Origin: Phalacrocorax aristotelis
Lineage: Eukaryota > Chordata > Aves > Suliformes > Phalacrocoracidae
Reading direction: 5' to 3'
DNA: 64,000 bases
Assembly (NCBI RefSeq): GCF_949628215.1
Contig: NW_027441306.1
Location: forward strand, 1 to 64,000
Part shown: positions 10,038-22,179 of the stretch, piece by piece
Layout: the number at the start of each line of letters is the position of its first letter
Numbering within the stretch: position 1 is the first letter of the stretch
The notes under the pieces: generated by a model
What the model saw: only the letters and a program-made list of their open reading frames with translations
What the model was told of the DNA's origin: nothing
The model's database searches: none
Made by a program: the position numbers and the translations under genes

Positions 10038-11690
10038 CCTGTTCCTGTTGTTCAGTTTCTTCTTTTTTGGCTTTGTTTGATTCTCTCTGTGATTCCGTTT
10101 TTCTCTGCCTCGCTTTTCCCAGCTCCCCGTCCCTCACTTTGAATGCCCGTTATCCTTCAGCAGCTCACTCTCCCTTGGTTGCCATCCCCGTTTCTGAATT
10201 CCTCCTGCTTTGCCACGTAGCCCGTGACTTTTTTCTTAATCTCTGTCTGCCTCAACGCTCCCCCCGCGCTTTTTAATTCGTCTGCTCTGCTCTGTACCCT
10301 GCTACTGTTCTTGCCTTTCTGAGTTCTTCTCTGTCGAGCTCCCTTTCCCTATTTGTGAATTCCTGTTCTTCCTGCAGCCACCGCTGTTCCCTGTGACCTC
10401 CGTCTCTCTCTGTCCAGCTCCCTGTCCCTAGGTTTTAATTCCTGCCTCTGCCCGCTGTAGCCCGTCTAGATTTTTCTCTCGGCCTCTCTCTCTGTCCGGC
10501 TCCCTCTGTCTGTGTTCTAATTCCACGTTCTCTGTCACGTAGACCCGTGCTATTTGTTTGTCCTCATCTCTCTCTGTCCAGCTCCTTGCTGCTATGTTTT
10601 ATTTCTTCCCTCTCTCTCTGTCTTTGTAGCCCGTTGCCGTTGTTGTGGTTTTTTTTTTTTTTTTCCCACTTGTTTCTTCGTTTGTCTCTGTCTGCCTCCC
10701 AGTGCCTGATCTTTAATTCCTCCTTCCCTGTTGGGCCGCTGTTCCTTTTTTCCATTCTACGTTGTGTTCTCTTTGGTCTCCTGTTCTTATTCATCGGTTC
10801 CCTCCTCGCCGCCCTGTGGCTTGTCCCCATTTTAGTGTTGCCTCTCCCTCCCTCTCTCTGGCTTCTTGCCCCTGTTTTTAAAATTCCTCCCTCTCTTCTC
10901 TCTTCCCTGTTGGCCGTGTGATCGTCAGCCTTTCTCCACCTCTTTCTGCCCAGCTCTCTGTGTCTATCCATTAATTCTTCCCTCTCTGCCCTGTAGCCTG
11001 TAGCTTTTGTCCTTTCTCCATCTTGCTGTCTCTGGCTTCCCCGTGAACCTGTTTTAGAATTGTTTCTCTCTTCTTTCTGTACGCATTGCGATTCCTTTTG
11101 CTCCCCATCTCCCTTTGTTTTGGGTGTTGTTTTGTTGTTGTTTTTCTGGCTCCCTGTCCCTAATTCTTAATTCTCTGCCTTCTCGTGCTCTGTACCACGT
11201 AGCCCCGTGGTTTGTTTTGTCGTGTTCCCTCCCCGGCCCCTTCCCTCTGTCGTTGGCTGTCTCGGCTCCCTGTCCCCGTGGCTTCATTCTTCCCTTTCTG
11301 CCCTGTTCTTGTCGCTTATCTTGTCTGTCTCCATCTCGCTCGGTCCAGCTTCCTGCCCCTGTTCTTCTTTCCTCCCTCGCTGTCGTGCTGCCTGCCCCAG
11401 GTTCTTTGTGCGTCTCCAGCCTGCTCCTCTTCCTTCTTTGTTGGTCTGTGTCCTGCTCTTCCCTCTTTCTGCTGCCTCTCTTCCCCTCTCTCTGCTGCTT
11501 TTATCTCCACCTCCGTCAGGCTCCCTGTCCTTCTCTGGCCGTCCTGTTCCCTGCCTCGTGCCTTCTCACTACACGCACACACGTCCCCCCCGCCCCCGTC
11601 CAGCCGGATGCCGCTCTTCTCTTCTCTCTTCCTACTGTCCCGTGCCCTGCTCCTCACCTTTGGTGGCCTCCCCCTCTGCCCAGCAGCCCG
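10038..11690. repeat. Pyrimidine-rich minisatellite, right part of array 1
   Basis: Continues the array interrupted by the provirus. Recurrent TGTCC(A/G)GCTCC words are 82 bp apart at 10411, 10493 and 10575, with more degenerate spacing afterwards. Plus-strand frames of up to 241 codons are Leu/Ser/Pro-rich and recur in every array copy with shifting lengths, as expected for repeat-derived open frames rather than genes. Confidence 0.8.
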
Positions 11691-11854
11691 TCGCCCCAGG
11701 AGCCAGGCGACGGACGGTCCGTTCCCTGCCAAACCGGGACAAGCGCGTGCCGTGGCTTAGCCCCAGCTGGCAACTCTGCACCAGGGAGCTGCTTGCTCGC
11801 TCCACCCTCAGTGGGCTGGGGGAGAGAGCTGGAAGGGTAAGAGTGAGAAAAATC

Positions 11855-12310
11855 ATGGGTTGAGATCAAGACTGTTTAATAGGTAAAGCAAAAGCTGTGC
11901 GTGGAAGCAAAGCAAGGAATTAATTCACTCCTCCTTTTCGGCGGGCAGGTGTTGAGCTGTTTCTGGGAAAGCAGGGCTCTGTCATGTGTAACGGTTACTT
12001 AGGGAGAGAAATGCCGTAGCCCCCAAGGACTCCCCCTTCTTCCCCCAGCTGCGTGTGCTGAGCATGATGTCAAATGGTATGGAATATCCCTTTGGTCAGT
12101 TAGCTGGGAAAGCTTTCCCAGCTGTGTCCTCTCCCAGCCTACCTGCTGGTGGGGCACTGAGAGAACCAGAAGAGGCCCTGACTGTGGAAGCAGTGCTCAG
12201 CAAGAACCAAAACATCTCTACATTATTAACGGTGTTTTGAGCATAAATCCAAAACGTATCCCTTCCTAGCTACTGTGGCGAAAATGAGCACTATCGCAGC
12301 CAACACCAGC
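11855..12310. repeat. LTR-like interspersed repeat, full copy 1
   Basis: Begins near TTTAATAGGTAAAGCAAAAG and runs through GTAACGGTTACTTAGG, ATGGAATATCCCTTTGGTCA and CATAAATCCAAAAC. I recognise this order of words, from memory, as an LTR-type repeat dispersed in bird genomes; orientation and family name are not certain. Full copies are at 25020 and 33016; truncated copies are at 16868 and 29942. Confidence 0.5.
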
Positions 12311-13247
12311 TCCGTGCGGCTGCGGCAACGGCGGCCGAGGTGGCCTTGGGGCAGGGGGGGAGCGTTGGGGACCCTGAGCCACGAATGGCTCCTGGGACTT
12401 GTTACGTGTGCGCCTGCACAAACACCTGCCCTCTCGTTTGCCCTCAGGGCTGCGTTTGCGCTGCCTTTGCGTGGGGCAAGGGGCTGTGATGGAGCCCAGG
12501 GGAGGAGGTGGTGCACTGTGGGGGTGAGGGGAGGGGGCCCCCCCGTTGCTGCTGCGCCTCAGCTGTGGGCGGGGTCTGGATGGAGGGGCCCCAGGTGCGG
12601 GCAGTGGGGCTGACGGCCCGGTTCCTCCCTGGAAAAGGGGTGGTGCCCGGCTCCGGGGGGCCAGTGTGAGCCGAGGGCGGAGCGGAGCGGAGCTGTGGCC
12701 GAGCGTCAGCGGGCTGCGACTGTAGCGAGGGAGGAGGTGAGCGGGGGCTGGGTGGTGGAGTGCTGCGTCCCGGGTCAAGCCCCGAGGAGGGCTGCGGCGG
12801 GGCAGCGCCGGGTCGGAGCGGGCGGTGGGGAGAGCGAGGCTGTGGTGAGGGCTCGGTGGGGCTTCCGGGTGCATCGGCGGGAGGGACGGTGGCCCGCAGG
12901 GTCCGAGAGCGGGGAGGGCGGGCTGGCGGCGTGCCGGGAGCTGTGGTGGTGCGCCTGGAGGCTGGCCGTGCGGCCGTGTTGTGGCGCAGAGCATGCCGGG
13001 AGGTGTAGTCCTTGCGGCGCGCGGCTGCCGGGCGGCCGTGTTGTGGCGCAGAGCATGCCGGGAGGTGTAGTCCTGGCGCAGTGGCTGCCGGCGCTGTCAC
13101 GTGGTTCGCCGGGGCGTGGCGGGAGGCGCGGTCTTTCGGCGCTCGAGCGCCGGGCGGCCGTGCCGCGTACGGTAGGCGCGGTGTATTTGGGGTTGGATTC
13201 GTGTTGATTTCTGGGGGCTTGCGGGTGCGGCCGCTCCCCGAGAAGCG
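12311..13247 (+). promoter_or_regulatory. CpG-island promoter, long module 1
   Basis: Strongly CpG-rich, with two ZNF143-type sites (12991-13072), a CACGTG E-box at 13098-13103 and a probable first exon ending in AGAAGCG|GTGAGTTCC at 13247. The direction is inferred from that donor. Frames of 200-400 codons open on both strands are GC artefacts: they change length between the three copies of this module. Sister copies are at 25498-26431 and 33479-34536. Confidence 0.6.
12991..13072 (-). promoter_or_regulatory. Two tandem ZNF143/STAF-type sites, 62 bp apart
   Basis: Sites at 12991-13010 and 13053-13072, each matching ACTACAnnTCCCRGCATGC on the minus strand. ZNF143 binds this element in many CpG-island promoters. 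Each site sits in a 62-bp duplicated cassette. Confidence 0.7.
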
Positions 13248-13641
13248 GTGAGTTCCCCGGGAGCTGACAGAAGGGAAGAGGGAAAGGAGGAGGACCTTTT
13301 CCCCCTGCCCAGGGCGCAGATGATGGCCGCCTCCCCGGCTCGCCGGAGCTCCTGCTCAGCCTCCCGCTCAGCCTCCCCTTGCCCCCCCCTTGCCCCGTGC
13401 GCCTGCCCCCAGCCCCGGCACCTCCCCTGAAGCGTGCTGCGTAGCCCTTGGCCGCCCCCAGGCCCTGTCGTGAAGGCAGCGAGCCGGCCCTCAAGCGCAC
13501 TGGATTCCCCCTCGGCGCAGGGGCCCTTAGCAGTAGTGCGGTGAAGGGGCGCTGTGTCCGGAAGCCCCTGCGCAAGGAGAGGCTTTGGTCAGGGTCGATC
13601 GACGGTAATGACGGTCGCTGTTTCTTCTTTCCCTCTCCCAG

Positions 13642-13833
13642 AGACTGTGCTGAGGACGTGGCTGTCTGTCCTTCCCCCGGGGACGCCATCGACTGCGGCC
13701 GTCTCAGGCTTGCGTGGCTTCTCTCTGCCCGGCTTTGCCATCCTCGCGGCGCCGGGGCGAAAAGGGACACACAGAGCCCTTCCCGGCTGTGGACAGGAGC
13801 TGCCTCGGCTGAAGCTGGAGACGCCAACGAAAG
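13642..13833 (+). other. 192-bp exon-like block, long module 1
   Basis: Acceptor CCCTCTCCCAG and donor CGAAAG|GTAAAGC bound 192 bases, 64 codons long, open in at least two frames. The same bounds and length hold in the copies at 26813 and 34920. Between copies 1 and 2 I count five base changes by eye; in the frame starting ETVLRTW three are synonymous, one changes P to R and one Q to E. That is suggestive but too few to prove coding. No protein family recognised. Confidence 0.4.
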
Positions 13834-14091
13834 GTAAAGCAGAAGAAACTGAAGGCGCTCTGGCTGCCAGCTGCCTTCCTGCTGCGGGCAAGAGAGAGCC
13901 TGTCCCTGCAGGTGAGGGAGGAAGGATCCCCCTTCATAGTCCGCAGCGGGCCAGGCCACCAACGTGCACCGCAGGGTCCGTACGCGTAACCCGGAGTTGG
14001 GTACGGGCGTGTAGGGCACGAGCGAGCTAGGCTACGTGCCTAGGAAGCCTCATCTCGTAAGAGCGGTAAGACACCCACGTGTTCTCTTTAG

Positions 14092-14201
14092 GTGGAGGTC
14101 GGCCTAGAGTCTGGAGCTGCAGAAGAGGCAGGGAGGAGAGGAGGGGAAAGAAGCATCTGAACGGCTAAATTGTGCCAGCAGCGCTGAGAGCGAGAGTCGC
14201 G
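14092..14201 (+). other. 110-bp exon-like block A, copy 2
   Basis: Same block as at 4005-4114. The acceptor here is TTCTCTTTAG rather than TTCTCTTCAG; the donor GTCGCG|GTGAGT is unchanged. Confidence 0.5.
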
Positions 14202-14224
14202 GTGAGTCCTGGGCCAGTGGGGCC

Positions 14225-14541
14225 CCGTTGCCTCTCTTGTGCGTCCTGGGCCCTCCCTGTCTCTCCCCTGGCCCCCTCTCTTTCCTTACCTGCTGCAAAA
14301 TGATTTTTTTTTTTTTTGCGCCCCCCCCGCACCTTCTTTCTCCGTCTCGCTCTGAGTGGCTCCCTGTCTCCCCGTCTTTTTCAGTCCTCCCTCTCTCTGT
14401 CCTGTAGCCTGTGGCTACTTGTTCTTTCTCCGCCTCTCTCTGCCTGGCTCTGGCTCCGTTTTTATTTTTTTACTCCTCCTGCTCTGTCCTGTAGCCTGTC
14501 GGTATTTTGTCTTTCTCTGGCCCTCTTGGTCTGACTCCCTG
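14225..14541. repeat. Pyrimidine-rich minisatellite, left part of array 2
   Basis: Same units as 4140-4447, ending in ACTCCCTG immediately before an LTR. Confidence 0.8.
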
Positions 14542-15069
14542 CGTTACCGAAAAACGCGGTAAAATCGGAAACAACTCCTCAACGCCAATTTAGTATTAAA
14601 GAGCAGGCATTCTTCATTCACGGCGCCGGATGCACGGGGGATCGCTCCTCCTGGCGTGCGTACCTCACACACCTTTCCCGTTCAATTTGTAGATCAAAAT
14701 TTTAGGTATTCATACACATTCATTATTGTCCTGTCTACTGATCGGTACAAACTTGCTCGTTCCGTATGTAAATTACTGCGCAGGCTCGGCGGTGGTCCGT
14801 GAGTCGGTGGTCGCGATCTCCCCCTGCCAGAATTGCCTTTTGCCTTCTTGGCTCTTAATCTTGGCGGTCTTGGCTAGTTCTCTCAGTCCGCTCCACGAAA
14901 CCGCGTTTTGTCATCCTTTTCTGACAGAAGCACGTTGTCTGTTGTTCTGTTGACGTTAACGATCGCCTAGTGACTAAAATGCAGATCGACAGACACACCG
15001 ATTCGTACGCTCCATGTTCCCGTAATGGAACACCGTCTCTGGTTGGCTGATTTCATCGCTTTGGTTACA
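14542..15069 (-). mobile_element. Solo LTR, module 2
   Basis: 528 bp at the homologous insertion site, with right flank CCTGTTCC. The first base is mutated (CG instead of TG). The left 100 bp match the 3' LTR of the provirus, whereas from about 14790 onward it matches the 5' LTR, so it is a recombinant product of the two LTRs. Confidence 0.85.
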
Positions 15070-16725
15070 CCTGTTCCTGTTGTTCAGTTTCTTCTTTTTT
15101 GGCTTTGTTTGATTCTCTCTGTGATTCCATTTTTCTCTGCCTCGCTTTTCCCAGCTCCCCGTCCCTCGCTTTGAATGCCCGTTATCCTTCAGCAGCTCAC
15201 TCTCCCTTGGTTGCCATCCCCGTTTCTGAATTCCTCCTGCTTTGCCACGTAGCCCGTGACTTTTTTCTTAATCTCTGTCTGCCTCAACGCTCCCGCCGCG
15301 CTTTTTAATTCGTCTGCTCTGCTCTGTACCCTGCTACTGTTCTTGCCTTTCTGAGTTCTTCTCTGTCGAGCTCCCTTTCCCTGTTCATGAATTCCTGTTC
15401 TTCCTGCACCCGCCGCTGTTCCCTGTGACCTCCGTCTCTCTCTGTCCAGCTCCCTGTCCCTAGGTTTTAATTCCTGCCTCTGCCCGCTGTAGCCCGTCTA
15501 GATTTTTCTCTCGGCCTCTCTCTCTGTCCGGCTCCCTCTCTCTGTGTTCTAATTCCACGTTCTCTGTCACGTAGACCCGTGCTATTTGTTTGTCCTCATC
15601 TCTCTCTGTCCAGCTCCTTGCTGCTATGTTTTATTTCTTCCCTCTCTCTCTGTCTTTGTAGCCCGTTGCCGTTGTTGTGGTTTTTTTTTTTTTTTTCCCA
15701 CTTGTTTATTCGTTTGTCTCTGTCTGCCTCCCAGTGCCTGATCTTTAATTCCTCCTTCCCTGTTGGGCCGCTGTTCCTTTTTTCCATTCTACATTGTGTT
15801 CTCTTTGGTCTCCTGTTCTTATTCATCGATTCCCTCCTCGCTGCCCTGTGGCTTGTCCCCATTTATTGTTGCCTCTCTCTCCCTCTCTCTGGCTTCTTGC
15901 CCCTGTTTTTAAAATTCCTCCCTCTCTTCTCTCTTCCCTGTTGGCCGTGTGATCTTCAGCCTTTCTCCACCTCTTTCTGCCCAGCTCTCTGCGTCTATTC
16001 ATTAATTCTTCCCTCTCTGCCCTGTAGCCTGTAGCTTTTGTCCTTTCTCCATCTTGCTGTCTCTGGCTTCCCCGTGACCCTCTTTTAGAATTGTTTCTCT
16101 CTTCTCTCTGTACGCATTGCGATTCCTTTTGCTCTCCATCTCCCTTTGTTTTGGTGTTTTTTTTGTTGTTTTTCTGGCTCCCTGTCCCTAATTGTTAATT
16201 CTCTGCCTTCTCATGCTCTGTACCACATAGCCCCGTGGTTTGTTTTGTGGTGTTCCCTCCCTGGCCCCTTCCCTCCGTCGCTGGCCGTCTCGGCTCCCTG
16301 TCCCCGTGGCTTCATTCTTCCCTCTCTGCCCTGTTCTTGTCGCTTATCTTGTCTGTCTCCATCTCGCTCGGTCCAGCTTCCTGCCCCTGTTCTTCTTTCC
16401 TCCCTCGCTGTCGTGCTGCCTGCCCCAGGTTCTTTGTGCGTCTCCAGCCTGCTCCTCATCCTTCTTTGTTGGTCTGTGTCCTGCTCTTCCCTTCTCTCTG
16501 CTGCTTTTATCTCCACCTCCGTCAGGCTCCCTGTCCTCCTCTGGCCGTCCTGTTCCCTGCCTCGTGCCTTCTCACTACACGCACATACGCCCCCCCGCCC
16601 CCACCCCCCCGCCCCCGTCCAGCCTGATGCTGCTCTTCTCTTCTCTCCTCCTACTGTCCTGTGCCCTGCTCCTCACCTTTGGTGGCCTCCCCCTCTGCCC
16701 AGCAGCCCGTCGCTCCAGGAGCCAG
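15070..16725. repeat. Pyrimidine-rich minisatellite, right part of array 2
   Basis: Near-identical to 10038-11690, with small indels, for example near 16150 and 16490 and in the C-rich run at 16590-16618. Confidence 0.8.
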
Positions 16726-16867
16726 GCGACGGACGGTCCGTTCCCTGCCAAACCGGGACAAGCGCGTGCCGTGGCTTAGCCCCAGCTGGCAACTCTGCAG
16801 CAGGGAGCTGCTTGCTCGCTCCACCCTCAGTGGGCTGGGGGAGAGAGCTGGAAGAGTAAAAGTGAGA

Positions 16868-17066
16868 AAAATCATGGGTTGAGATCAAGACGGTTTAATA
16901 GGTAAAGCAAAAGCTGTGCGTGGAAGCAAAGCAAGGAATTAATTCGCTCCTCCTTTTCGGCGGGCAGGTGTTGAGCTGTTTCTGGGAAAGCAGGGCTCTG
17001 TCATGTGTAACGGTTACTTAGGAAGAGAGATGCCGTAGCCCCCAAGGACTCCCCCTTCTTCCCACA
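16868..17066. repeat. Truncated LTR-like repeat, short module 1
   Basis: Matches the first 200 bp of the repeat at 11855, then switches after CCCCCTTCTTCCCACAG to the end of the CpG-island module (AACCCGCAGTTCGGTACGGG), removing about 1.9 kb. The same junction appears at 30126. Confidence 0.65.
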
Positions 17067-17175
17067 GTTGGAACCCGCAGTTCGGTACGGGCGTGTAGTG
17101 CACGAGCGAGCTAGGCTACGTGCCTAGGAAGCCTCATCTCGTAAGAGCTGTAAGACACCCCCGTGTTCTCTTCAG

Positions 17176-17285
17176 GTGGAGGTCGGCCTAGAGTCTGGAG
17201 CTGCAGAAGAGGCAGGGAGGAGAGGAGGGGAAAGAAGCATGTGAACGGCTAAATTGTGCCAGCAGCGCTGAGAGCGAGAGTCGCG
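17176..17285 (+). other. 110-bp exon-like block A, copy 3
   Basis: Acceptor TTCTCTTCAG, donor GTCGCG|GTGAGT; same length as the other six copies. Confidence 0.5.
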
Positions 17286-17304
17286 GTGAGTCCTGGGCCA
17301 GTGG

Positions 17305-17621
17305 GGCCCCGTTGCCTCTCTTGTGCGTCCTGGGCCCTCCCTGTCTCTCCCCCGGCCCCCTCTCTTTCCTTACCTGCTGCAAAATTTTTTTTTTTTTGCG
17401 CCCCCCCCGCACCTTCTTTCTCCGTCTCGCTCTGAGTGGCTCCCTGCCTCCCCGTCTTTTCAGTCCTCCCTCTCTCTGTCCTGTAGCCTGTGGCTACTTG
17501 TTCTTTCTCCGCCTCTCTCTGCCTGGCTCTGGCTCCGTTTTTATTTTTTTACTCCTCCTGCTCTGTCCTGTAGCCTGTCGGTATTTTTGTCTTTCTCTGG
17601 CTCTCTCGGTCTGACTCCCTG
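17305..17621. repeat. Pyrimidine-rich minisatellite, left part of array 3
   Basis: Same units as 4140-4447; host array of provirus copy 2. Confidence 0.8.
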
Positions 17622-18179
17622 TGTTACCGAAAAACGCGGTAAAATCGGAAACGACTCCTCAACGCCAATTTAGTATTAAAGAGCAGGCATTCTTTATTCA
17701 CGGCGCCGGATGCACGGGGGATCGCTCCTCCTGGCGTGCGTACCTCACGCACCTTTCCCGTACAATTTGTAGATCAAAATTTTAGGTATTCATACATATT
17801 CATTTTTGTCCTGTCTACTGATCGGTACAAACTTGCTCGTTCCGTATGTAAATCGCTGCGCAGGCTCGGTTGTCCTCTTCCGTTGTTCTCTTCTGAGTAG
17901 GTGGTATTACTTGGGTTGGTGGTGGTCTGTGAGTCGGTGGTCGCGATCTCCCCCTGCGTAAAGGAATTACCTTTTTACCTTCTTGGCTAGTTTTCTCAGT
18001 CCGCTCCACGAAACCGCGTTTTGTCATCCTTTTCTGACAGAAGCACATTGTCTGTTCTGTTCGCATTAACGATCGCCTAGGGACTAAAATGCAGATCGAC
18101 GGATGCGCTGATTCGTACGCTCCATGTTCCCGTAATGGAACACTGTCTCTGGTTGGTTGATTTCATGGCTTTGGTTACA
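17622..18179 (-). repeat. 3' LTR of provirus copy 2
   Basis: 558 bp, almost base-identical to 4448-5005; followed by the same GGGGGAAA polypurine tract on the minus strand (18180-18187). Confidence 0.88.
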
Positions 18180-18253
18180 TTTCCCCCGTATGGAAGTTCT
18201 GAAATAATAATTTTCTCACTACTTCCATCCTAGATCAATAATATTCCACTATG

Positions 18254-18984
18254 TCAGTTCGGTGTTTGGTTCATCTTCTCAAAGTTTTCACTTGATTGTG
18301 GTCTCCAGGGTGTATGCAGGTCCCATTTTCTACCCAAAATTTTATTAATTTGTTGAACTACCTCTGCAAAAAAATGTGGTGCTCTATCAGAGGACATTCC
18401 CGTTGGCACTCTAAATCTTGGTATTATTTCTTTCAGCAACGTTTTAACTACTACTCTAGCTTTGTTGGTGCAGCACGAGAAAGCTTCTGGCCATCTAGAA
18501 AATTTGTCAATCGGCACTAACAAATACTGCTCTATCTATTTTGTCTGGGTAACTCAGAGAACTTAATTTGCTAATAATTTCCGGGAGAATTTTTTGTTTT
18601 GTTACTCCTAAAGGTGGTTTCCTTTGGTTCAGGGGATTATTTCTAGGACAGATTGGACACTTAGCTACTATGGGTTTAACTATTCTTGTCATGCCTACAC
18701 ACGCTACAGATGTTTTTAAACTCAAAACCGTAGCATCTACACCCCAATGTGTTTGATCATGCTTTTCTTTTCAAGTTCTGTCATAACTTGTGGGGTTGTT
18801 ATTATTATTACTTGTTTTTCTGGTGTTATCTACCACCTCTCTGTGTTTTGTGATGTTTCCAATTGTTCTGCTAATTGCTCATCCAATTTATTATATCTCG
18901 GTTTCAACTTTGGAATTCTGATCTGTTTTACCGGTACTAGCGCAAGGATACCTTGCTCTGCAGTCCTCTTTGCAGCTTTATCTG
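18254..18984 (-). pseudogene. pol: Integrase remnant, provirus copy 2
   Basis: Same two broken frames as copy 1 (18254-18523 and 18507-18725), with the CPICPRNN and SSDRAPHF motifs. One visible substitution changes P to Q in the PWRPQSSENFEK stretch. No env follows. Confidence 0.8.
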
Positions 18985-19414
18985 TCAATCGTTTGCTTAT
19001 GTTTACAGCCGTCTGGCCGAATTGATGAGCTTTGCAACGCTTTACCGCCACTTCTTTTGGTTTCTGCACATCTTCCGGAAGTTGGAGAGTGTCGTCTTTA
19101 TGCTGTATCGATGATTTTTGGGCTGATGGCAGTCCTTTCTCCTTCCCAATAGCTCCATGATCGTGGATCACACCAAATGCATGTTTGGAATCGGTCTAGA
19201 TATTTATCCTTTGTCCTTCTGCCATTCGCAGAGCTCGCTTCAATGCTACCAATGCTGCTTTCTGTGCTGAGGTGTTTGCAGGCAGCACCCCTGACTCCGT
19301 TCCCTCGGCGGCGATAACGACAGCATATCCGGCCATTCGCTTCTCTTCTCGCCCAGAGCTTCTTCCATCTGTAAACAACTCCAGATCAGGATTTTCCCAG
19401 AGGTTTGTGTCTCA
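18985..19414 (-). pseudogene. pol: RNase H remnant, provirus copy 2
   Basis: FTDGRSSG motif in the frame 19196-19400 with a stop at 19196, and the KRCKAHQFGQ segment downstream. Same lesions as copy 1; one S-to-L change in the downstream frame. Confidence 0.8.
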
Positions 19415-20874
19415 GGTCTGGTCTGCTGGAATAGACTTGTTCAATAGTTAGCAAGCGATCGTGTTCGAAATTGTCCGTAAGGTTTTCTGTTGTTAAAAAC
19501 GTAGCAGGATTCAGTATAGCAGTAGTCTTCGATTCCACATCGTCTTGTTCTAACAGAACAACGTGATATTTCAACATTCTGCTAAGGGATAGCCAACGAC
19601 CCCCCTTTTGTCCTAAAACAGTCACCGCTATGTGCGGGACACATACTGTCATCTTCTGTCCCATTGTTAACTTTGGGGCTTCCCGGATCGGCAGCGCTGT
19701 TGTTGCTACTGCCCGTAAACACCTAGGCCGTCTTTTACTCACGTGGTCGAGTTGTTTGGAGAAGTAGCCCACAGGTCTCTTCCAGGTTCCCAGTCGCTGT
19801 GTCAGCACTCCAAGGGCTAAATGTTGTCTTTCGTGGACAAACAACTCAAAAGGTTTAGCGAAATCAGGTAGGCCTAATGCAGGGGCCATCATCGAGGCTC
19901 TTTTCAGTTCTTTGAATGCCGCTTGGCATTCGGGCGTCCGGGTTAAATATTTATTCTTTGATTCTTTCAATGCCTCATATAATGGTTTTACATAGAGTCT
20001 GTAGTTCAGAATCCAGAGCTGACGCCATTTCACTATTTTCAGAAAAGCTCTCAATTCCTTTGGGCCGCTAGGTTTGGGAATTTGACAAATAGTTTCTTTC
20101 TTTTCACTTTCTAATTGTCTTTGTCTTTGAGATATTTCAAATCCTAAATAAATGGCTGCTGCTTCTCCTATTTGGGTTTTGTTTCTGGAAACTCTGCATC
20201 TTCCTTGGCCCAGAAAATTTAAAAATTTCAAAACATTATTCTTTACTTTCTGCCACTATCAGAATGTCACCTGCATTCTGTAACAATATGCCTCTCCCTG
20301 GGTTCTGTTTTTTCTATACATTTCTACATTTCTAATTTTTTTCTTGCCAGCTGAGTCCCAAATATCGTAGGACTAATTTTAAATCCTTGTGTAAGTACGG
20401 TCCATGTTAGCTGTGTCTTTCATTCTGCGGTGGGGCTTTCCCATTCCAAAGCAAATAGGCTTTGACTTTTTATGCCTGGAGGTATGCAAAAGAAGGCATC
20501 CTTCAAATCTAGTACAGTAAACCATTTATGCTCCTCCTTTAAAAGAGGTCAGTAAAGTGTATGGATTAGCTACTACCGGATGTATGTCTTGGGCCACCTG
20601 ATATATAGCCCTTAAATGGTGAACTAGCTAATACTCCTTGCCTCTAGATTTCTTTACTGGCGACACAGGAGTACTATATTCTGATTCACATTCCACTAAA
20701 AGCTCATATTCTGAAAAATTTTATAATTAACTTCTCTAATCCTTCTTGAGCCTCTCGCTTAATAGGGTATTGTTTTTGTCTTACCGGCTTGGCTCCAGGC
20801 TTTAAGGTTACTTTTACCGGCTCTGCCCACTTAGATCGCTCCGGAGCTCCGCTCGCTCAAACCAAAGGAATTAC
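19386..20874 (-). pseudogene. pol: Reverse transcriptase remnant, provirus copy 2
   Basis: Thumb and connection frame at 19386-20231 (281 codons) with D-to-N and terminal P-to-S differences from copy 1. An in-frame TGA lies at 20420-20422. The catalytic Y-x-D-D position reads N-A-G-D here, against N-A-G-H in copy 1, because base 20268 is C where copy 1 has G at 7094. Either way the motif is degraded and the enzyme is dead. Confidence 0.85.
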
Positions 20875-20921
20875 TACGTTTTCCACTTCTTCGGGAACCT
20901 GTTCCTCCCTGGAGGAATCCT

Positions 20922-21237
20922 GTAACATAAACGCTCTCGCCTCTGTGGCTTTTGATTCTGGTATTAGTAATTTAATCTCTCCATCTTTAAAAGTTACTTG
21001 AGCATCTAATTTACTTAATAGATCTCATCATAACAGAGGCAGTGGACATTCAGGCATATACAGAAATTGGTGAGTTGCCCATTGCTTCTCCAATTTAAAC
21101 TTTAATGGCTCTGAGAGGGGCTAATTTTTCTTTGCCCTGTCGCACTAACAACACCTACGGATTTATGATTAAATTTCTCTTTACGTGTATTCAATACCAA
21201 AGAAGTGGCTCCCGTATCTACCAAAAATTCTATTTCT
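20922..21237 (-). pseudogene. pro: Aspartic protease remnant, provirus copy 2
   Basis: LVDTGATS active-site motif near 21200-21224 and two adjacent TGA codons at 21025-21030, as in copy 1. Confidence 0.75.
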
Positions 21238-21320
21238 TCATTCCCTAGCTTCAGTGTAACCAGGTGTTCAGCTAGGGTTGATTCCCCTGGTCTCCTTCAT
21301 GCCAAGCTACTTCAAGCATT

Positions 21321-22179
21321 TTACCCAGATCTCTGGATTCGGGTTCTTCTAGCTTCTGAAGGTTTCTTCTCCCCCCCGCCCCCCCCCCCCCCCCCACTAT
21401 CTGGGGCTGATTGTCTTATGAATATAGAGACCAACTGAATTGCTTTTTCTGGTTTTTCTGCGTTCAAATGAGTATATTTTCTGGCAGTCACCTTCAGTCT
21501 TTCCATAAAGGCTGAAGGGGACTCCTTTAATTCTTGTCTCGCTTCAGAAATTTTGACCCATTTATTGCTTTTGGCATTGCATGTCTTACTCCAAATAAAA
21601 TCTCTCTCTGACATCTAGTCAACATTCCCCTGGGTCCTGGCTGATTCGGGTCCCACTCGGGATTTGTAGATGGAAAATTCTTATTAATTGTTCTCTGTAA
21701 ATTCCTGTTAGCATGTGCTCCCTGCACCTGCCTTCTGGCTGTATTCAATACTATTTTCTTGTCAGTTCCATCAAGTGAAGTATCCAGTATCACAAGTAGA
21801 GCAACACTTCAAGTTCTCACCACATTTTCCTCTCTCCAAAAACATTGCCGTAGAATCCTGTGGACGTATCTCACGCTGTTTCTGCCACGCTGGATGATTC
21901 CACAGTGTAAAGAGCAAATCAACATATGCCACTTCTTCCCATTTGCCTTCCCTTTTTACAAAACAACATTAATTGCAAGATGGTACGATATTGCAACGTC
22001 TCACGTTCTGGCCATTTGTGCCCACCTTCCAATTGATACGTTGGCCACCAATGATTGCAATATTCAATTAATGGTTTCCGAGTTAGTAGGTCATCACCCC
22101 CGATGTCTTTCCAGTGCTTCAAAATACATCCCAAAGGTGTTCTCTGTGGGATAGGTTTCTTACTCAGAAATGCTCCCAT
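21321..22179 (-). pseudogene. gag: Gag remnant, provirus copy 2
   Basis: Same MGAFLSK start (22179), matrix-like and split capsid-like frames, and long C homopolymer (about 21376-21395) as copy 1. Confidence 0.8.

Noticed and set aside
11115-11863. Leu/Ser/Pro-rich plus-strand frames of up to 241 codons in the pyrimidine arrays, at first sight membrane-protein-like
   Set aside because: Composition of C/T-only DNA; three overlapping frames are open in the same place and all recur in each repeat copy.
12775-14019. 414-codon minus-strand frame over the long-module CpG island
   Set aside because: The equivalent frames in the sister modules have different bounds and lengths (197 and 269 codons), so they are not maintained.
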